Shown here piece by piece: positions 11,621 through 24,124 of a DNA stretch of 64,000 nt (position 1 is its first letter; each line of letters begins with the position of its first letter). The translations under genes and the position numbers were made by a program. Location: contig NC_081835.1 in the NCBI RefSeq assembly GCF_030867095.1, forward strand, positions 39,291,892-39,355,891. Direction: 5' to 3'. Below the pieces are notes generated by a model. That model searched no databases. It worked only from the letters and a program-made list of their open reading frames with translations, and was not told the origin of the DNA. The DNA comes from Alligator mississippiensis (lineage: Eukaryota; Chordata; Crocodylia; Alligatoridae).

Positions 11621-14286
11621 GGCAAATAACAGGACAATCTCCATGGATCTGATTAAAAAAGGCTTCAGGAAGAGTTCAAATGATAGGACTCTTTTCTGCT
11701 AGCTGCCCAGCAAATCTTGTTTCCCAGGAACTCTCCTAGTTTTTAAAGTAAAGACCCATGTTATTTGTTACACTGTTTTGTTAACAAAAATCAATCCTTC
11801 TGTCTCTTGAAAGAGTCATATGGACTGAAACCAAGGTTCAGTGCTAAGTCTGGCCATGGGCGCAGGGCCTCTCCATGTCTCTGCCTCTCCAATGGCTCTT
11901 GTTCAGTCTCTTCCTATCAACAATTATCCCCTGTTTACGGAGGACTAGATATTCAAAGTGAAAAAACACAGGACAAAGGCAAGAGAAGAGGCATGCAGAG
12001 AAAGAATGCCAGTTGAGGGTTGCTGAGAGGGTAGGACACTACCTGTTGGCTTCCTCTTCTTCAGCCAAATTACCTCCCCCTCTTCCTTTGAGAATAAAAC
12101 CTGGGACATGTTACATTTTCCCTCTCCTCCCATCCCTTCATTCTGCTCTCTGCCTCTTCTAATTTTCCATTTTCTACCTCATAGTCTTTGCCTGCTCTGA
12201 TAACTACACTATACCCTGCTGTCCTTTTGCTGCTTTCTATGCCTTTCCCATTCTGACATCCCCCTTGTGCTCTCTCCTCTCATCAGACTCTCTTCCTCAA
12301 TTTTCTGGCCTTAATGTCACTGTCCCACATTCATTCAAAGTTGGTCTGCAACAAATGATTGTAAGAACTAGTTCTCTGAGGGAAAAGAAGTGGGTTACAG
12401 TAACAAACGTCTGAATATCTGATGTCTCTTAGACACAGAGAAGGGAAGGGGAATATTCAGTACAGTGCACCAAGTTATAACTAGAACTTAGGGACAAAAC
12501 TGAGAGAAAGAAGTCTAAGACTATTGATAAGAAAAATCTTTCTAGTGGTAGGATGTGTTATCTTGTGGGAAAGATTCCAAAGAAAAATGACAGAAGCCAA
12601 AGGCACATGAAATGTCAGACAAGGCTGGAAGATGAACACTAATGAGGGACTGTATTGGGAGGTAAAGGACTGGACAGTTCAAGAAAAAGCCTTTTGCATC
12701 TTTTATATGTGACTTAAAAATTAGGTCTTCCCCTCTCAGCTTAATATCATAATCTAGCCCCTCATTCCTACTGTCAAGGTCAAATGTCTGTCCCTAAACC
12801 TATCCGTGCATTGGCAAAGCAGTATAAATGCACACAATTTTCTATAGTTAACTCACAAACAGGCAGTGCGGCTAATTTCACAACTGTCTGACTTCCCCAC
12901 AGGCCCACGTACAGTAGAAGTGAATACACACATTCTCAGCCTCACTGTTATTCAAGCTTACTTCCCAGCAAACCCCAGCTATAGCTGATTAGCTCTTCCT
13001 TTTAACACCTTTGCCAGCCCCTGTCCCTGCCTCTGTCCCATTCCCTCCCTCACCGCTGGGGCCTCTACCTGCTCCCCTCCCCCCACCTCTACTTCCCCAC
13101 AATAGTCTTACCTGCGGGGGGGGGGGGGGGGGGGGGGGGGCGGTGTGCATGCACATGCTCAGCCCCGCCAGATAATATTTTCTCCCTCCGCCTATGCTTA
13201 CTAGATGTGGATTTTTGTTAACACTTACCTTGTTACAGAATGCTGGTCATATCCGTTGTTTCCACGTGGAAGATACCTAGGTTTTAGGTATGTTTTTAGG
13301 TACATATAGTCTCTCCTTACAGCTACAAAAAGAGAAGCAGGCAAAAGGAAGCAGGAACAAGCCTTAAGTAAGAACTTGGTCCAAGATTTTTACCTGACAT
13401 GGCTCTGAATGACTCGCTATGGCCCAGGCAAAAAATTGTGTGTAAATACTTTATTAATTGAAAAACTGTCAGGGATCAACTAGCACTATCCACAAAGTCA
13501 GTTCAAATTTAGTGAACAGTGTCAGCCAAAATGAAAAAAATGAAATGGTTCAATTTTTTGTTTAAAAATATTTCTGTTTAAAAGCTTTGCTAAATTTAAT
13601 TTTAAGAGTAAAAAACCCCTGAACAATCAAAACATTTGGACTTTTTTGTTTCAGCAAGAAAAACTGATATTTTTTTTTGTGTGGGGCCACCCATATTTGG
13701 CCCTTAGATATACAAAACAAAAAGACAAAACAAAATAAATTAGCAGGACTTCAGCTATATTCCATATATTTTGTAAGATGCTCCACCTGGTGATGAAGCA
13801 TTGTAACAGCAATACCAGTAACATTTAACTAGCTCATGCACTACATATCTAAGATGTCTTTGAATTTAAAATAACCCCCAGTAATTAGATTCCATACATG
13901 TATAAGTGTTATGGTTTTCCATGTCTAGAATGTAATTATTGGAAGATGGTCTTAGTCTCCCCCACTACTGCAGCAGTGAAAGCAGCAGTAGAGAGGCAAA
14001 CAATGGTAAGAGGGCCAAGTGGCCTGACCCCTGCCCTTCTGCACCTTGCCCCCTGCTGCCTGCCCCCATCCCACTTGTCCTTCCCCGCTGTCTGCCCAAC
14101 CCCCCCTGCAGTACCTGTGCCCCCGTCCCAACACACCTTGCTCCCTGCTGCCTCTGCACCTTTTATCAGTACTATGTTCATTAAATTTTACCTTCTTCAT
14201 TAAGACAGAAAAAAAAATGACTTAAAATCTGCTAATTTCCTCTCAGTTGACAAACATGGCTCGTGTTATCTTGAAAGATATGACTA
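11621..14286. other. Unassigned stretch with long G tract
   Basis: The sequence appears mostly unique. A G25 run lies at 13116-13140 after a C-rich segment. No exon or repeat end was recognised. Confidence 0.45.
13116..13140 (+). repeat. Poly-G tract (25 nt)
   Basis: An uninterrupted run of 25 G follows C-rich sequence. It could form a G-quadruplex, and its length may be unreliable because of sequencing through a homopolymer. Confidence 0.9.
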
Positions 14287-15666
14287 GTTTCTGTGCAGGC
14301 CAGGCCCCGAGCCCGCCCTCGTCGCCATGCGCGGCGGTGATTCCGATCCCATTCTAGCCGCCATGGGCAAGCCGGGGGCGAACCGGACCCGTCTCCGGTG
14401 CACGCGGGCTGTGGCCGTCAGCCCGGACACGCGGGGTGGGAGAAATCGCGGGATGGTTTTGTGCACGCGAGTTAGAATTAGTCACGGAGGCGTAACGGTT
14501 GATTGAAAAGATTATTTACTTACACCCAAAGATGGTATCGGTGTAGGCTGGACAAGTTTCCAGGCACAGCTCCCGCTTGAACCCTCGTTGGAGGACTCTG
14601 ACAAAATGATTGCTCCCACGGAGTTTGCTAGGCTCTGCGGGTCCGGTTAAGTTGGGTTCAAAAAGTTTCCCCAGAGTTATTCAGGCTCCGCGGGTCCGAT
14701 AAGTTTTCCCCGGAGTTTGCTAGGCTCCGCGGGGTCCGAAATTACAGGAAAGGGATACGTCTAGGATTGTGCTCGGCAATGGGGAGAGGCGAGAAGCAAA
14801 AGCTCCGTAGGCTCGGTTCTATTGCCTCTCTTGCCTGCTTAGGGGAGGCACGTCGGGTCTGCGAGGGTCCGCAGCGCTTGGAGATCTTCACACAGAATAT
14901 CTCTCTCTCCTCCCTCCTCTGGCTTGGGCGGAAACTACCCAAAGCCTTTTGTACGGCTAGCAAGCCAATCGCTAGCCGCCACGTGTGCCTAAATTAGGAG
15001 TCGGCCAATAACATGGCGTGGACTCTAATACAAATGGCGGGAACTTCTTTACAGCGTGTATCACTACGATGCAAAAGAGATGCACACTGCAAAGAAGCTG
15101 CAATTCGGCGGGAAATCCCCCGTTGCACCAGAGCTCTCTCTAGCAGCAGAGAGCTCTACCGTGCAAAGAAAGCGACAAATTTGGCGGGAAATAATTTAGC
15201 GGTGCCGAAGCACACACACAAACAAAAAATCACAACTTTGGGTTGTGACATCCCCCCGTGCTGAGAGCATAGCTAAATTATGCCACACTCTTCCAAGCAA
15301 TCTAAAAGTTTGTCGTGATCATCCAACGAGTGAACAAGCCATCAAACAAATACACAAACATAAAATTCGCTGTCCTGGGATCAAGTTACGTAACAATTAA
15401 GAAATAATAACCAACACAAACACATAATCTGATTCATAATAAAAATGCACGATCAGGGCGTCAGTGGGTGTTGTGACGAAGTCGTACGTCAGGCCCTCAT
15501 TTCTTCCGGTGGTGTCATCCCTCTCAGGGCTCCTCCTTGTCACACGCTCTGAATTCTGGATCTATAAACAGAAAACTCTCAAAACAGATTAATAATCTAA
15601 TTCAGCAAATTTAAACAATTTCAAACAATTCCTATGGCTTAATTAGATGAAATCGTCGAAGATTCA

Positions 15667-16708
15667 TCATCCGTAGATCTCGAGACAACTGTTTAGGCTG
15701 TGAACGGTTACTGGAACGGTTCCAGGATCTCGCAAGTGACGATGAGGCCATGGTCTTATTTGCTGGAGCGATGTCAGTCCCAGTGCACATGCTCTCGGGT
15801 TCCAAGCACAATACGAGATGCCAATCATTGCCAGCATAAGGTGATCTGCGCCGACACATTCCGGCCGTCCTGCATGCCACACGTGGGCTTTTTGACTAAT
15901 CAGTCCTGCAACAAGCGCTGGCAGTGGAATAGGCCAGTGAGTATTACACGTTATCATGTCGATGTTGGTGACATGTCCTCTACTCCACGAAACTTGTCTG
16001 ACTAAGAAGCTTGCTTCTTCTTGGTTCAGCAGGTCGGATCCAAGTTCCACGACTAGACGTCCTAACCATACAGCTAGAGTTTCTTCAGGTTGAATCTTTG
16101 ATGCTGTACATAAATCCTGCAACTCAGTTCTGGTGCAAGCATAATAAGTAGTAGCAACTCTATTCGTCGTTGTTGTAGAACAAGCTGCTCCTTCGGGAGA
16201 TGATGTTGTCATAGGCTGAACTGCTGCCGCTGGGGTTACTGCCGCTGTTGCTGCTTCAGGCAGGAGGGGCGGATGCTCTCCTCCGCTTGACTCTCTCCTT
16301 CGTCGGCAGGAAGGCGTGGTCGGTCGGGACGCCGCTGCGTCGCTAGGCGGGGTTGCCGGTGACGACGCTGCGTTGATGGGCGGAGTTGCTGACCGAACTC
16401 TCGCGGGTTCATTAGAAGCTGCACCCTTCTTTTCCGGTTCTTCCACGCGGTCTCCCTCTTGCTCGGCGCCATCTTGGACGGGCGTTTCAGGCTCTTTTTC
16501 CTCAGCCGCTTCTTTGACTGATCGGATCGCCATCTGCAGCTGGGCTCTCAAACTTAAATTCCTCCGCATTAATTAAAGTACGAATAGTTGCACTACCTTC
16601 TCCCCCCTTGTTGTAACGCAAGGCTATTCTTTCGTCCGCGGGGCGCTCCTCCGTCTCCAGATCTTCACAGAGCTCGGATGGAAGCTCGCGACCCCGTAAT
16701 CTAGACAT
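15667..16708 (-). pseudogene. gag-like region of the ERV
   Basis: Open sequence lies between the primer site and the purine tract, the longest part about 300 codons. The first half is rich in Glu, Pro and Ala, as in matrix and linker regions. The second half contains CTRTELQDLCTASKIQPEETL and VWLGRLVVELGSD, resembling capsid-proximal motifs of reptile and bird ERV Gag. The match is from memory and the element is a fossil. Confidence 0.55.
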
Positions 16709-17183
16709 TACCCTACACGGAGAGAACGGGCCAATGGGCTCCGGTTCTCCACTCTCCCAAGCATATCATAGGCATCAGGCACACTCCTGGGTGAAAGTCG
16801 GGTTCATTTCGCCCGCCAGGTTGGGTTCGGCGAGGGACACGGTATCGAGGGGTCTAAACAGGACCCGCTCATCTCTCATTATACACCCGAACGCCGCAGG
16901 GAGCAAGTACACTTCCCTTTCTTTCAGGGCTCCGTCTTCGGAGATTCCCTCTTCTCCCTTTAGCGACAAACGGCTGCTCACAAATCTTTCACCCGTTCTG
17001 CCCGCCTGGTGGTAAGCGATATGGATCTGTAATACTTCAAAGCTTTTCACTTGGCATTGGTCATCGCGCCAAGGGCAATTCCTAACCAATTCTAACTCGA
17101 GCGTGCTCTCTCTTAATTCCGTCTGAGTTATGTGCGCATTGTCTCCCAATCTCAATCCCATCTGCGAGTTTTCTCCCAATCTC

Positions 17184-17202
17184 AATCCCATCCTCGTCGC
17201 CA
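17184..17202 (-). other. ERV primer-binding site, tRNA-Ser(GCU) type
   Basis: On the minus strand TGGCGACGAGGATGGGATT abuts the LTR end. It is complementary to the 3' end of tRNA-Ser(GCU) including CCA (recalled sequence ending AATCCCATCCTCGTCG-CCA), 19 of 19 positions. Serine-primed ERVs are uncommon. Confidence 0.8.
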
Positions 17203-18397
17203 TGTGCGGGCCGGGCCCTGATCCTGCCCTCATCGCCATGCGCGGCGGTAATTCCGATCCCATTCTGGCCGCCATGGGCAAGCCAGGGGTGAACTGGGGT
17301 CATACCGGACCCGTCTCCAGTGCACGCGGGCTGTGGCCGTCAGCCCGGACACGCGGGGTGGGAGAAAACCGCGAAGCGGCTTGCGCACGTGAGTTAGAAT
17401 TAGTCACGGAGGCGTAACGGTTGATTGAAAAGATTGTTTACTTACACCCAAAGATGGTATCGGTGTAGGCTGGACAAGTTTCCAGGCACAGCTCCCGCTT
17501 GAACCCTCGTTGGAGGACTCTGACAAAACGATTGCTCCCACGGAGTTTGCTAGGCTCCGCGGGTCTGGTTAAGTTGGGTTCAAAAAGTTTCCCCAGAGTT
17601 ATTCAGGCTCCGCGGGTCCGATAAGTTTTCCCCGGAGTTTGCTAGGCTCCGCGGGGTCCGAAATTACAGGAAAGGGATACGTCTAGGATTGCGCTCGGCG
17701 ACGGGGAGAGGCGAGAAGCAAAAGCTCCGTAGGCTCGGTTCTATTGCCTCTCTTGCCTGCTTAGGGGAGGCGCGCCGGATCCGCGAGGGTCCACAGCGCT
17801 TGGAGATCTTCACACAGAATCTCTCTCTCTCCTCCCTCCTCCGGCTTGGGTGGAAACTACCCAAAGCCTTTTGTACGGCTAGCAAGCCAATCGCTAGCCG
17901 CCACGTGTGCCTAAATTAGGAGTCGGCCAATATTATGGCGCAGACCCTAATACAAATGTCGGGAACTTCTTTACAGCGTGTATCACTACGATGCAAAAGA
18001 GATGCACACTGCAAAGAAGCTGCAATTCGGCGGGAAATCCCCCGTTGCACCAGAGCTCTTTCTAGCAGCAGAGAGCTCTACCGTGCAAAGAAAGCGGCAA
18101 ATTTGGCGGGAAATAATTTAGTGGTGCCGAAGCGCGCACACAAACAAAAAATCATAACTTTGGGTTGTGACAGTTTCCTTAACTATAAAGATGATAGTGA
18201 CATCTGAACTCTCAGCTAGCAATGGCATCATACAAATATTTCTAAACACCTTTAAAAATGAAAATGCTAATCACTGATAAAAAAAATTATGTCTCCATAT
18301 GAGACTCCTGCCTACAATGCCCTTAGTAAACAAACAAAAGGGTTTTTTTTAGGGGGACTCCTGGTTTATGCAACTAGCTTGTGGTCACTTTCTACAC

Positions 18398-18780
18398 CAG
18401 GGGTGGGTAAAATATAACCTGTCAACTGACTGGATCCAGCCTGCAGCTGCCCCCACGGCACTCCACATGGGGCTGAACTCCACCCGCTCCTGTTGATGCA
18501 CTCCATGCCACGCTCCAGCCCACACCTGCTGGCCTGGGCCACAACCAGCATGTGCAGATTCCAGCGGAGCTGTTCTCAGTGTGGCTGCAGCCCCTCTGCT
18601 CCCCTCACCTCCAGCAGCTTTTCTTTCTCCCATTCCTGCCCCTAGTGCACTGCTCTGAGAAAGGGGAGGGGGGGGGGGGGGGGCTTCAGCTGGGTGGCTC
18701 CTGCCCCAGCACATGAGGTTCCAGCTCCAGCTCCTGGCTGCCTTCTACCTGCTCTATTACCACACCAATCTGTCCACCAG
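18398..18780 (+). mobile_element. hAT MITE fragment
   Basis: It begins CAGGGGTGGGTAAAATATAACC, a classic hAT end, followed by GC-rich interior. No matching right end was found before 18943, so it looks truncated. It includes a G-rich tract at 18668-18683. Confidence 0.45.
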
Positions 18781-18950
18781 ATAGTGCTAAAGGATCACAA
18801 AAACTCAACCAACCCAGACTGGACATGGAATGCACAACACACCAGATCAACTTAACTAAAATCTAACTTTTTATGAATATATGAAAATATAAATCTAACA
18901 ATTTATTAATACATGGTAAATTCTCTATATATAGATAAAAATATTTAGAC

Positions 18951-20553
18951 CAGATGTCGTGGAAACTTACAGGAGTCTGGGGAAAGGCAGCGGGACACCG
19001 CGCCAGGAGTGGAGCACAGCAAAAGAGAAACCACGGTGGCTGCAGCCGCCATGGACAAAGATCAAAGAAAAATCCTGTGGCAGAGCTGGGAGGAGCCAGG
19101 AATGGCTCCCGCACCTGCCTGGGCGTGCTTTATAAAAGCATGCCACGGTCAATTGGCCGGGTGGGTGCCTGGCGCCCAGAGAAAAGGTCTGGCCAGCAGG
19201 AAGCTGGGGGGACCAGAAGCAGTGTCCCTGGCTGGCCCAGAGGGGTCAGAGCAGGCAAAGGTTCTGGTGGAGGAGGCTTGGTAGCTCCTGCGGAAGGGGA
19301 GCACCAAGGGAACGCTGGGCCAGCAAGGGCCTGAGAAGTCGCTAACGGAACCAGTGTGGATTGAGGGTGGCAACTGCAGCGACTGGGACACTGGTAAAGG
19401 CAACGAGGACAGGACCCTGGCCCAGGAAACAGGCGACAGGTACCAAATTGGGGGAGCAATCAAAGTGTCAAGGAGGCTGGGGGGGAGTCTGGCTCTCACT
19501 AAACTGAGGGCGAAAAATGGGCCGTGTGAAGCGCTCAAGTACCATCATTAGCTGATGACTGTAGCCCCTAAGAAACCAGAGGCAGGACCAGACATCGTCC
19601 TCCCAATAAAACCAAATTATCATCAAAGACATGGCATGCAAGACCCCTGAGGAACCGACCCAAGGTCACTCCCAATAGCTTGGCTGTGTAGCCCAAGAAG
19701 CCATGGTGAGGTTTGTGAAGAATCCAAATGTGCGACACTTGGGGGAGAGGCACAGGAGGCTACACCAGAGTTTCTCAACCAGTGGGTTGTGACCCAAAAG
19801 TGGGTTGCAAGAATATTTGAAAGGGTTGAAAACAGGTCCACAGAAAAACCTGTGAAAGCACAGGTTTCCCCTTCAGGCTAGCAGCATTCTAGTCTGCAAG
19901 TTGCTGCTTGGGATGATTGGAGGCAGCAGGCACATAGGCATCTGTGTGCGCAGACACATAAAGTGAGGCCGGGTCGTGGGAGCAGCCCCAGCCACTGGAT
20001 GCAGGTATGTGAATGGGGAGTGGGGGATGGAAGTCCAAGGGATGTTCCAGAGGGCTGGGGGGGTGGGCATATGTCTGTGTGCACATGCCTGCCTGCTGGT
20101 ACTGGAGATGGTGGCTGTGCACAAGGCTACAGCTGAGCAGGGGTGGGGTGGAGTGTGGAATCAGCAGGGAAAGGAGGCAAGGTAGTCCCCTATAGCAGGG
20201 AGCTGTGTGCCTGGCCCAGCAGCATGGGGTAGTGCCCATACACACAGGGTCCCGCACTTGCTGCTCATGGTCTTGCATGAGTGGGATGGAGGAGGCTGGG
20301 GCCTCTCTCCAGCAGGGCTGGATTGGGAGTGAGGGGCACCAACATGGCCCAGGGGGGCAGGAGGTTGTAGTTTGGGGGTGAGGGGCACCAGCAGGACCAG
20401 GCGGCTGTGGCTTGGGGGTGGGGGGTATCAGCAGGGCCCAGGGAGGACAGGGGACTGTAGGTCAAGCACCAGCAGGACCAGGGGGCTGTAGGTTGGGACA
20501 AGCCATTGACCATGGCAAATGGGTCCCAGTATGAAAAAGGTTCAGAACCACTG
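18951..20553. mobile_element. hAT MITE split by a solo LTR
   Basis: It is flanked by a perfect 8-bp duplication ATTTAGAC (18943-18950 and 20554-20561). The left end CAGA is separated from GTTTCTCAACCAGTGGG (19766 onward) by an inserted LTR. The right end, read in reverse, is CAGTGGTTCTGAACC. Removing the LTR restores an element of about 790 bp with matching ends. There is no transposase. Confidence 0.85.
18955..19764 (+). mobile_element. Solo LTR inside a hAT MITE
   Basis: It starts TGTCG and ends GGCTACA, flanked by a perfect 5-bp duplication CCAGA (18950-18954 and 19765-19769). A TATA box (TTTATAAAAGC) lies near 19130 and AATAAAA near 19603, a good LTR layout. It is a fossil with no internal region. 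Confidence 0.8.
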
Positions 20554-21378
20554 ATTTAGACCAATGGTCTCACCCAATCCAAGATGTTACTCCACCACAG
20601 GTTATGATGGCCAATCAGCAGTCCAGAAAATAGAGGGTGGTCACCTACATGGTCTTCTGGCTGGTATGGTGCATGTGTTGTTGGATAGACAACATACACT
20701 TAACTTCCTTGTTGCCCACATTTTATGCTTTTTCATAGATTTCATAGACATTAGGGCTGGAAGGGACCTCAGAACGATCATCCAATCCAGCTCCCCGCCC
20801 GAAGGCAGGAAGTCAGCTGGGGTCATAGGATACCAGCAAGATAAACATCCAATTTACTCTTGAAGGTGTTCAATGTAGGTGCTTGAACACCTCTGATGGC
20901 AAGCTATTCCAGACCTTGGGGGCTCAAACAGTAAAGCAATTCTTCCTTATGTCCAGCCTGAAATGGTCTTGCAGTAGTTTATAACTGTTTGACCTCATCA
21001 TCCCTTGGGACACTCTGGTGAACAAACGTTCCCCCAGATACTGGTGGTCACCCCTGATAAATTTATAGGTGGCCATCAGATCAACCCTGAGCCTGTGCTT
21101 TTCAGGCTAAAGAGCCCCATAGCTCTCAGCCTGTCGTTGTAAGGTCTGTTTTCCTGACCTCTGATCATGCACGTGGCTCTTCTCTGGACTCTCTCAAGCT
21201 TCTCCACATCCTTTTTGAATTGTGGGTCCCAAAACTGGACGCAGTACTCCAGCTGTGGCCTCACCAAGGCCGAGTACAAGGGGAGAATGACGTCCCAGGA
21301 TTTGCTTGAGAAGCATCTATGGATGCAAGTCAACGTTTTGGTCGCTTTACTAGCCATAGCATCGCATTGAAGGCTCAT

Positions 21379-22638
21379 TGTACCCGTCAGGCCTCATACA
21401 TCTTACCTCGGGCTTCCTTGCTCTGAGTGCTTACCGGTACTCGGCTTGCTGTCGCAGGTGGCCTTCTGGGAGGTTTTTCCATGCGCCACAATCCGCCCTT
21501 TCTCGCCTGCCATGATTTGAATCTTTCAGTGGGTGGGGCTTCGTAGCGCGGTTACCCTTGTCAGTCACCTGCATCATAGATGTCTTCTGCAAGGCTCCTC
21601 CTCCCCTGCACCTCGCCCTTACCCAGCCCGGCAGATCTTGGCTGTTTCTGAGGGTGCCCGAATAATTCCCCAGATACACAAATAACGAGTTCACCCCTTG
21701 CTCTAGCTCCCTGCTGTTGCGACTTTAGCCCCTTCTAATCTGGGGGAACACAAAACACCTTTCAAAACTTAAATAAAAACTCAATGGGCCTCACGAGAGG
21801 CATAACCCTGCCCCTGTTAGGGTTCCTCGTGGAGCCAGTAGCCTCTCTACCCCTCCGCTAGGCGACTGGGTCACTTGCCCGTGGCTCGGTTCAGTGGCCC
21901 TCTCTTTCTATCTCAGATTCCCGTCACTCCTTGCCCGGTATCCCACCGGCGTGACCCTCTCTCCGGGTCTTCCCTGGACCGCAGCTCTCTCTCTGGACTT
22001 TCCCCGGACAGCAGCCCTCTCTCCGGATCTTCTCCGGACCGCAGCCCTCTCTCTGGACTTTCCCCGGACAGCAGCCCTCTCTCCGGAACTTCCCCAGACC
22101 GCAGCCCTCTCTCCAGGTCTTCCCCGGACAGCAGCCCTCTCTCCGGATCTTCCCCAGACCGCAGCCCTCTCTCCGGGTCTTCCTCGGTCCGTTGTCCTCT
22201 CCGCGCCGCCGGGGCTCTTACCTCCCTCTCTCTCGGCTCTCCTGCAGTTGTTATGCTGGCCTCGGGCACTGGCTCACCCCCGGGTTCCTTTAATCTGCCG
22301 TAATGAGTGCTGGCAGTCAGGTCTGGCATTCCGCGCCTCCGGCCGGCTCCACCAGCCAGGCTCCCTCCCGGCAGCCACGTGCACCCCCCACTCCTTTTCG
22401 CCGCCGGCCCTTTTATCTCTGCCGGCCGGCGATTAGAAGTGACGTCATCCTCCAGCTGTAAGTAATGTAAGGCGTGATCTGCGCCACGCGCGAGCTTCTC
22501 CTGCCGTCTCTGCTCTTCCTCCCATCCTGCGGTGAGTAAATTGTATTTTTTATTCTTTCTCCTCTCCGTTCCGCCCTCTGCCCCTGGGGCTCCCCCCATG
22601 GACCCAGGAGTCACTCCGGTCTTTCTCCGCCTGTGACA
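21379..22638. mobile_element. Solo LTR with internal minisatellite
   Basis: This is a 1260-bp insertion in the CR1, flanked by a perfect 5-bp duplication CTCAT (21374-21378 and 22639-22643). It has TG...CA ends (TGTACCC...TGTGACA). Orientation is uncertain. No internal viral genes are present. Confidence 0.75.
21955..22204 (+). repeat. 30-bp minisatellite, about 8 units
   Basis: Units resemble CTCTCTCCGGATCTTCCCCGG plus ACAGCAGCC. Two sub-variants alternate (GGACTTTCC- and GGATCTTCC-types), implying a 60-bp higher-order period in part of the array. Because 30 is a multiple of 3, both strands stay open with a 10-residue repeat (for example SSPDRSPLSG), which is not evidence of a protein. Confidence 0.9.
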
Positions 22639-22645
22639 CTCATGT

Positions 22646-23764
22646 TCATCTTGTGGTCAAGTCTCTTTCTTCCATAGTGCTAGCTAGCATAGCACTGCTG
22701 AGCCTATAAGGATGCTGCAGGTGTTTCCTCCCAAGGTGGAGAACCTTGCATTTTTCAATGTTAAACACCATCAGGTTCTCGTCCACCCATTTGCTCAGCC
22801 TGTCCAGGTCAGCCTGGATCGCCCTTCTGTCTTCAGGTGTGGATGCTTTGCCCCAAAGTTTGGTGTCATCGGTGAACGTGGCCAGTCTGCTTCTGACTCC
22901 AATGTCCACATCATTAATGAAGATGTTGAACAATATGGGTCCAAGGACAGAGCCTTGGGGGACCCCACTGGTCACAGGGCACCATGATGATTGACTTCCA
23001 TCAATTACCACCCTCTGGGTCCAACAACGGAGCCAATTTCCCAGCCAATGGATCGTGGTGGATCCAAAGCCACAATTGGCCAGTTTTGCCAAGAGGTGAT
23101 CATGGGATACCAGATCGAAGACTTTTTTGAAGTCAAGATATATGACATCAATCTCTTCTCCCTTGTCCAAGCGATAGGTCACCTGATCATAGAAGGAAAT
23201 GAGATGGGTCAAGCAAGACCTACCTGCATCAAGCCTGTGCTGGCTATCCCTCAGGATGTTGGCGTCAGCCAGTCCATTAAGGATGGCCTCTTTAATAAAC
23301 TTTTCTAAGACCTTCCCTGGGATAGAGGTCAGGCTGATGGGCCTGTAATTTGCCGGATCCATTTTCCTCCCTTTCTTGAATATAGGCACATTGGCCTTCT
23401 TCCAGCCTTTGGGCACTACACCAGAGCACCAGGAGTTCTCAAAGATCTGTGCCAGGGGCTGGGCTATGATGTTCGGCAGCTTGTTGAGTACCCTGTGGTG
23501 TAGATTGTCAGGACCAGCTGACTTGAAGGTATCCAGCGTCTCAGGGTGTTCCTTCACGAGGTCAGCATTGATGGAGGGCAGGGGATCTCCCTCACCAGGA
23601 CCTCCCTGTCCCATAGTGAGCATGGGTGTCCCATGGGACTGATGAAAAATTGATGCAAAGTACCCATTTAATAGGTTGGCTTTTTCCTGGGCATCAGTTG
23701 TCAGTTGTCTCATCTGGTTTAGCAGGGGTCCAATGTTGCCCTTGCTTTTCCTCTGGCTCCCCAC
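22646..23764 (-). pseudogene. CR1 reverse transcriptase, long open segment
   Basis: An open frame of 372 codons covers most of the RT domain. It includes [73 protein letters not shown] and DDTKLWGKASTPEDRRAIQ. The catalytic box reads FTDD where CR1 normally has FADD, both aspartates being retained. The 3' continuation of ORF2 is split off by the solo LTR. Confidence 0.85.
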
Positions 23765-24124
23765 ATATCTGAAAAAGGACTTTTTTATTGTCCTTGATAC
23801 TCGAAGCTAGTTGGAGTTCAGTTGCAGCCTTGGCTTTCCTGGTTTGCTCCCTGCAGGACCGGATCAGTGCAGAATATTCCTCCTTGGTGGTGAATCCCAT
23901 CCTCCATCCTTTGTAGGCCTTTCTTTTTAGCCTTAGGAGGTCTGCTAGATCCCTAGAGAGCCTGGGGGGCTGCTGTGCCCTCTTGCTGCCTTTCCTCCGA
24001 GATGGAATAGAATTAGCTTGTGCATTGAAGATCGCTCACTTGAGGAGCAACCACACTTCCTGAACTCCCCTCCCCCTGGCATTGTGGTCTCTTAGGGCCT
24101 CACTGACAGGCATCCTGAGCTTGT

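Larger units (their letters stand above)
14292..18172 (-). mobile_element. Endogenous retrovirus with two LTRs, incomplete
   Basis: The element is flanked by a perfect 5-bp duplication GTTTC (14287-14291 and 18173-18177). The 5' LTR is 17203-18172 (970 bp) and the 3' LTR 14292-15250 (959 bp). Both begin TGTCACAACCC and end GCACA, and they are about 95% alike by eye. A primer-binding site directly follows the 5' LTR and a purine tract (GGGGGGA) directly precedes the 3' LTR. The internal region is only about 1.9 kb with gag-like sequence and no visible pol or env, so the copy is broken or non-autonomous. The LTR divergence suggests an age of some tens of millions of years at the slow crocodilian rate (inference). 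Confidence 0.92.

Noticed and set aside
15013-15264. Matching plus-strand open frames at 14767-15264 and 17689-18207 as a duplicated gene
   Set aside because: They are the two LTRs of the same ERV read on the wrong strand.
21955-22204. CRISPR-like array
   Set aside because: Units are contiguous 30-bp repeats with no unique spacers, inside an LTR in a vertebrate genome.
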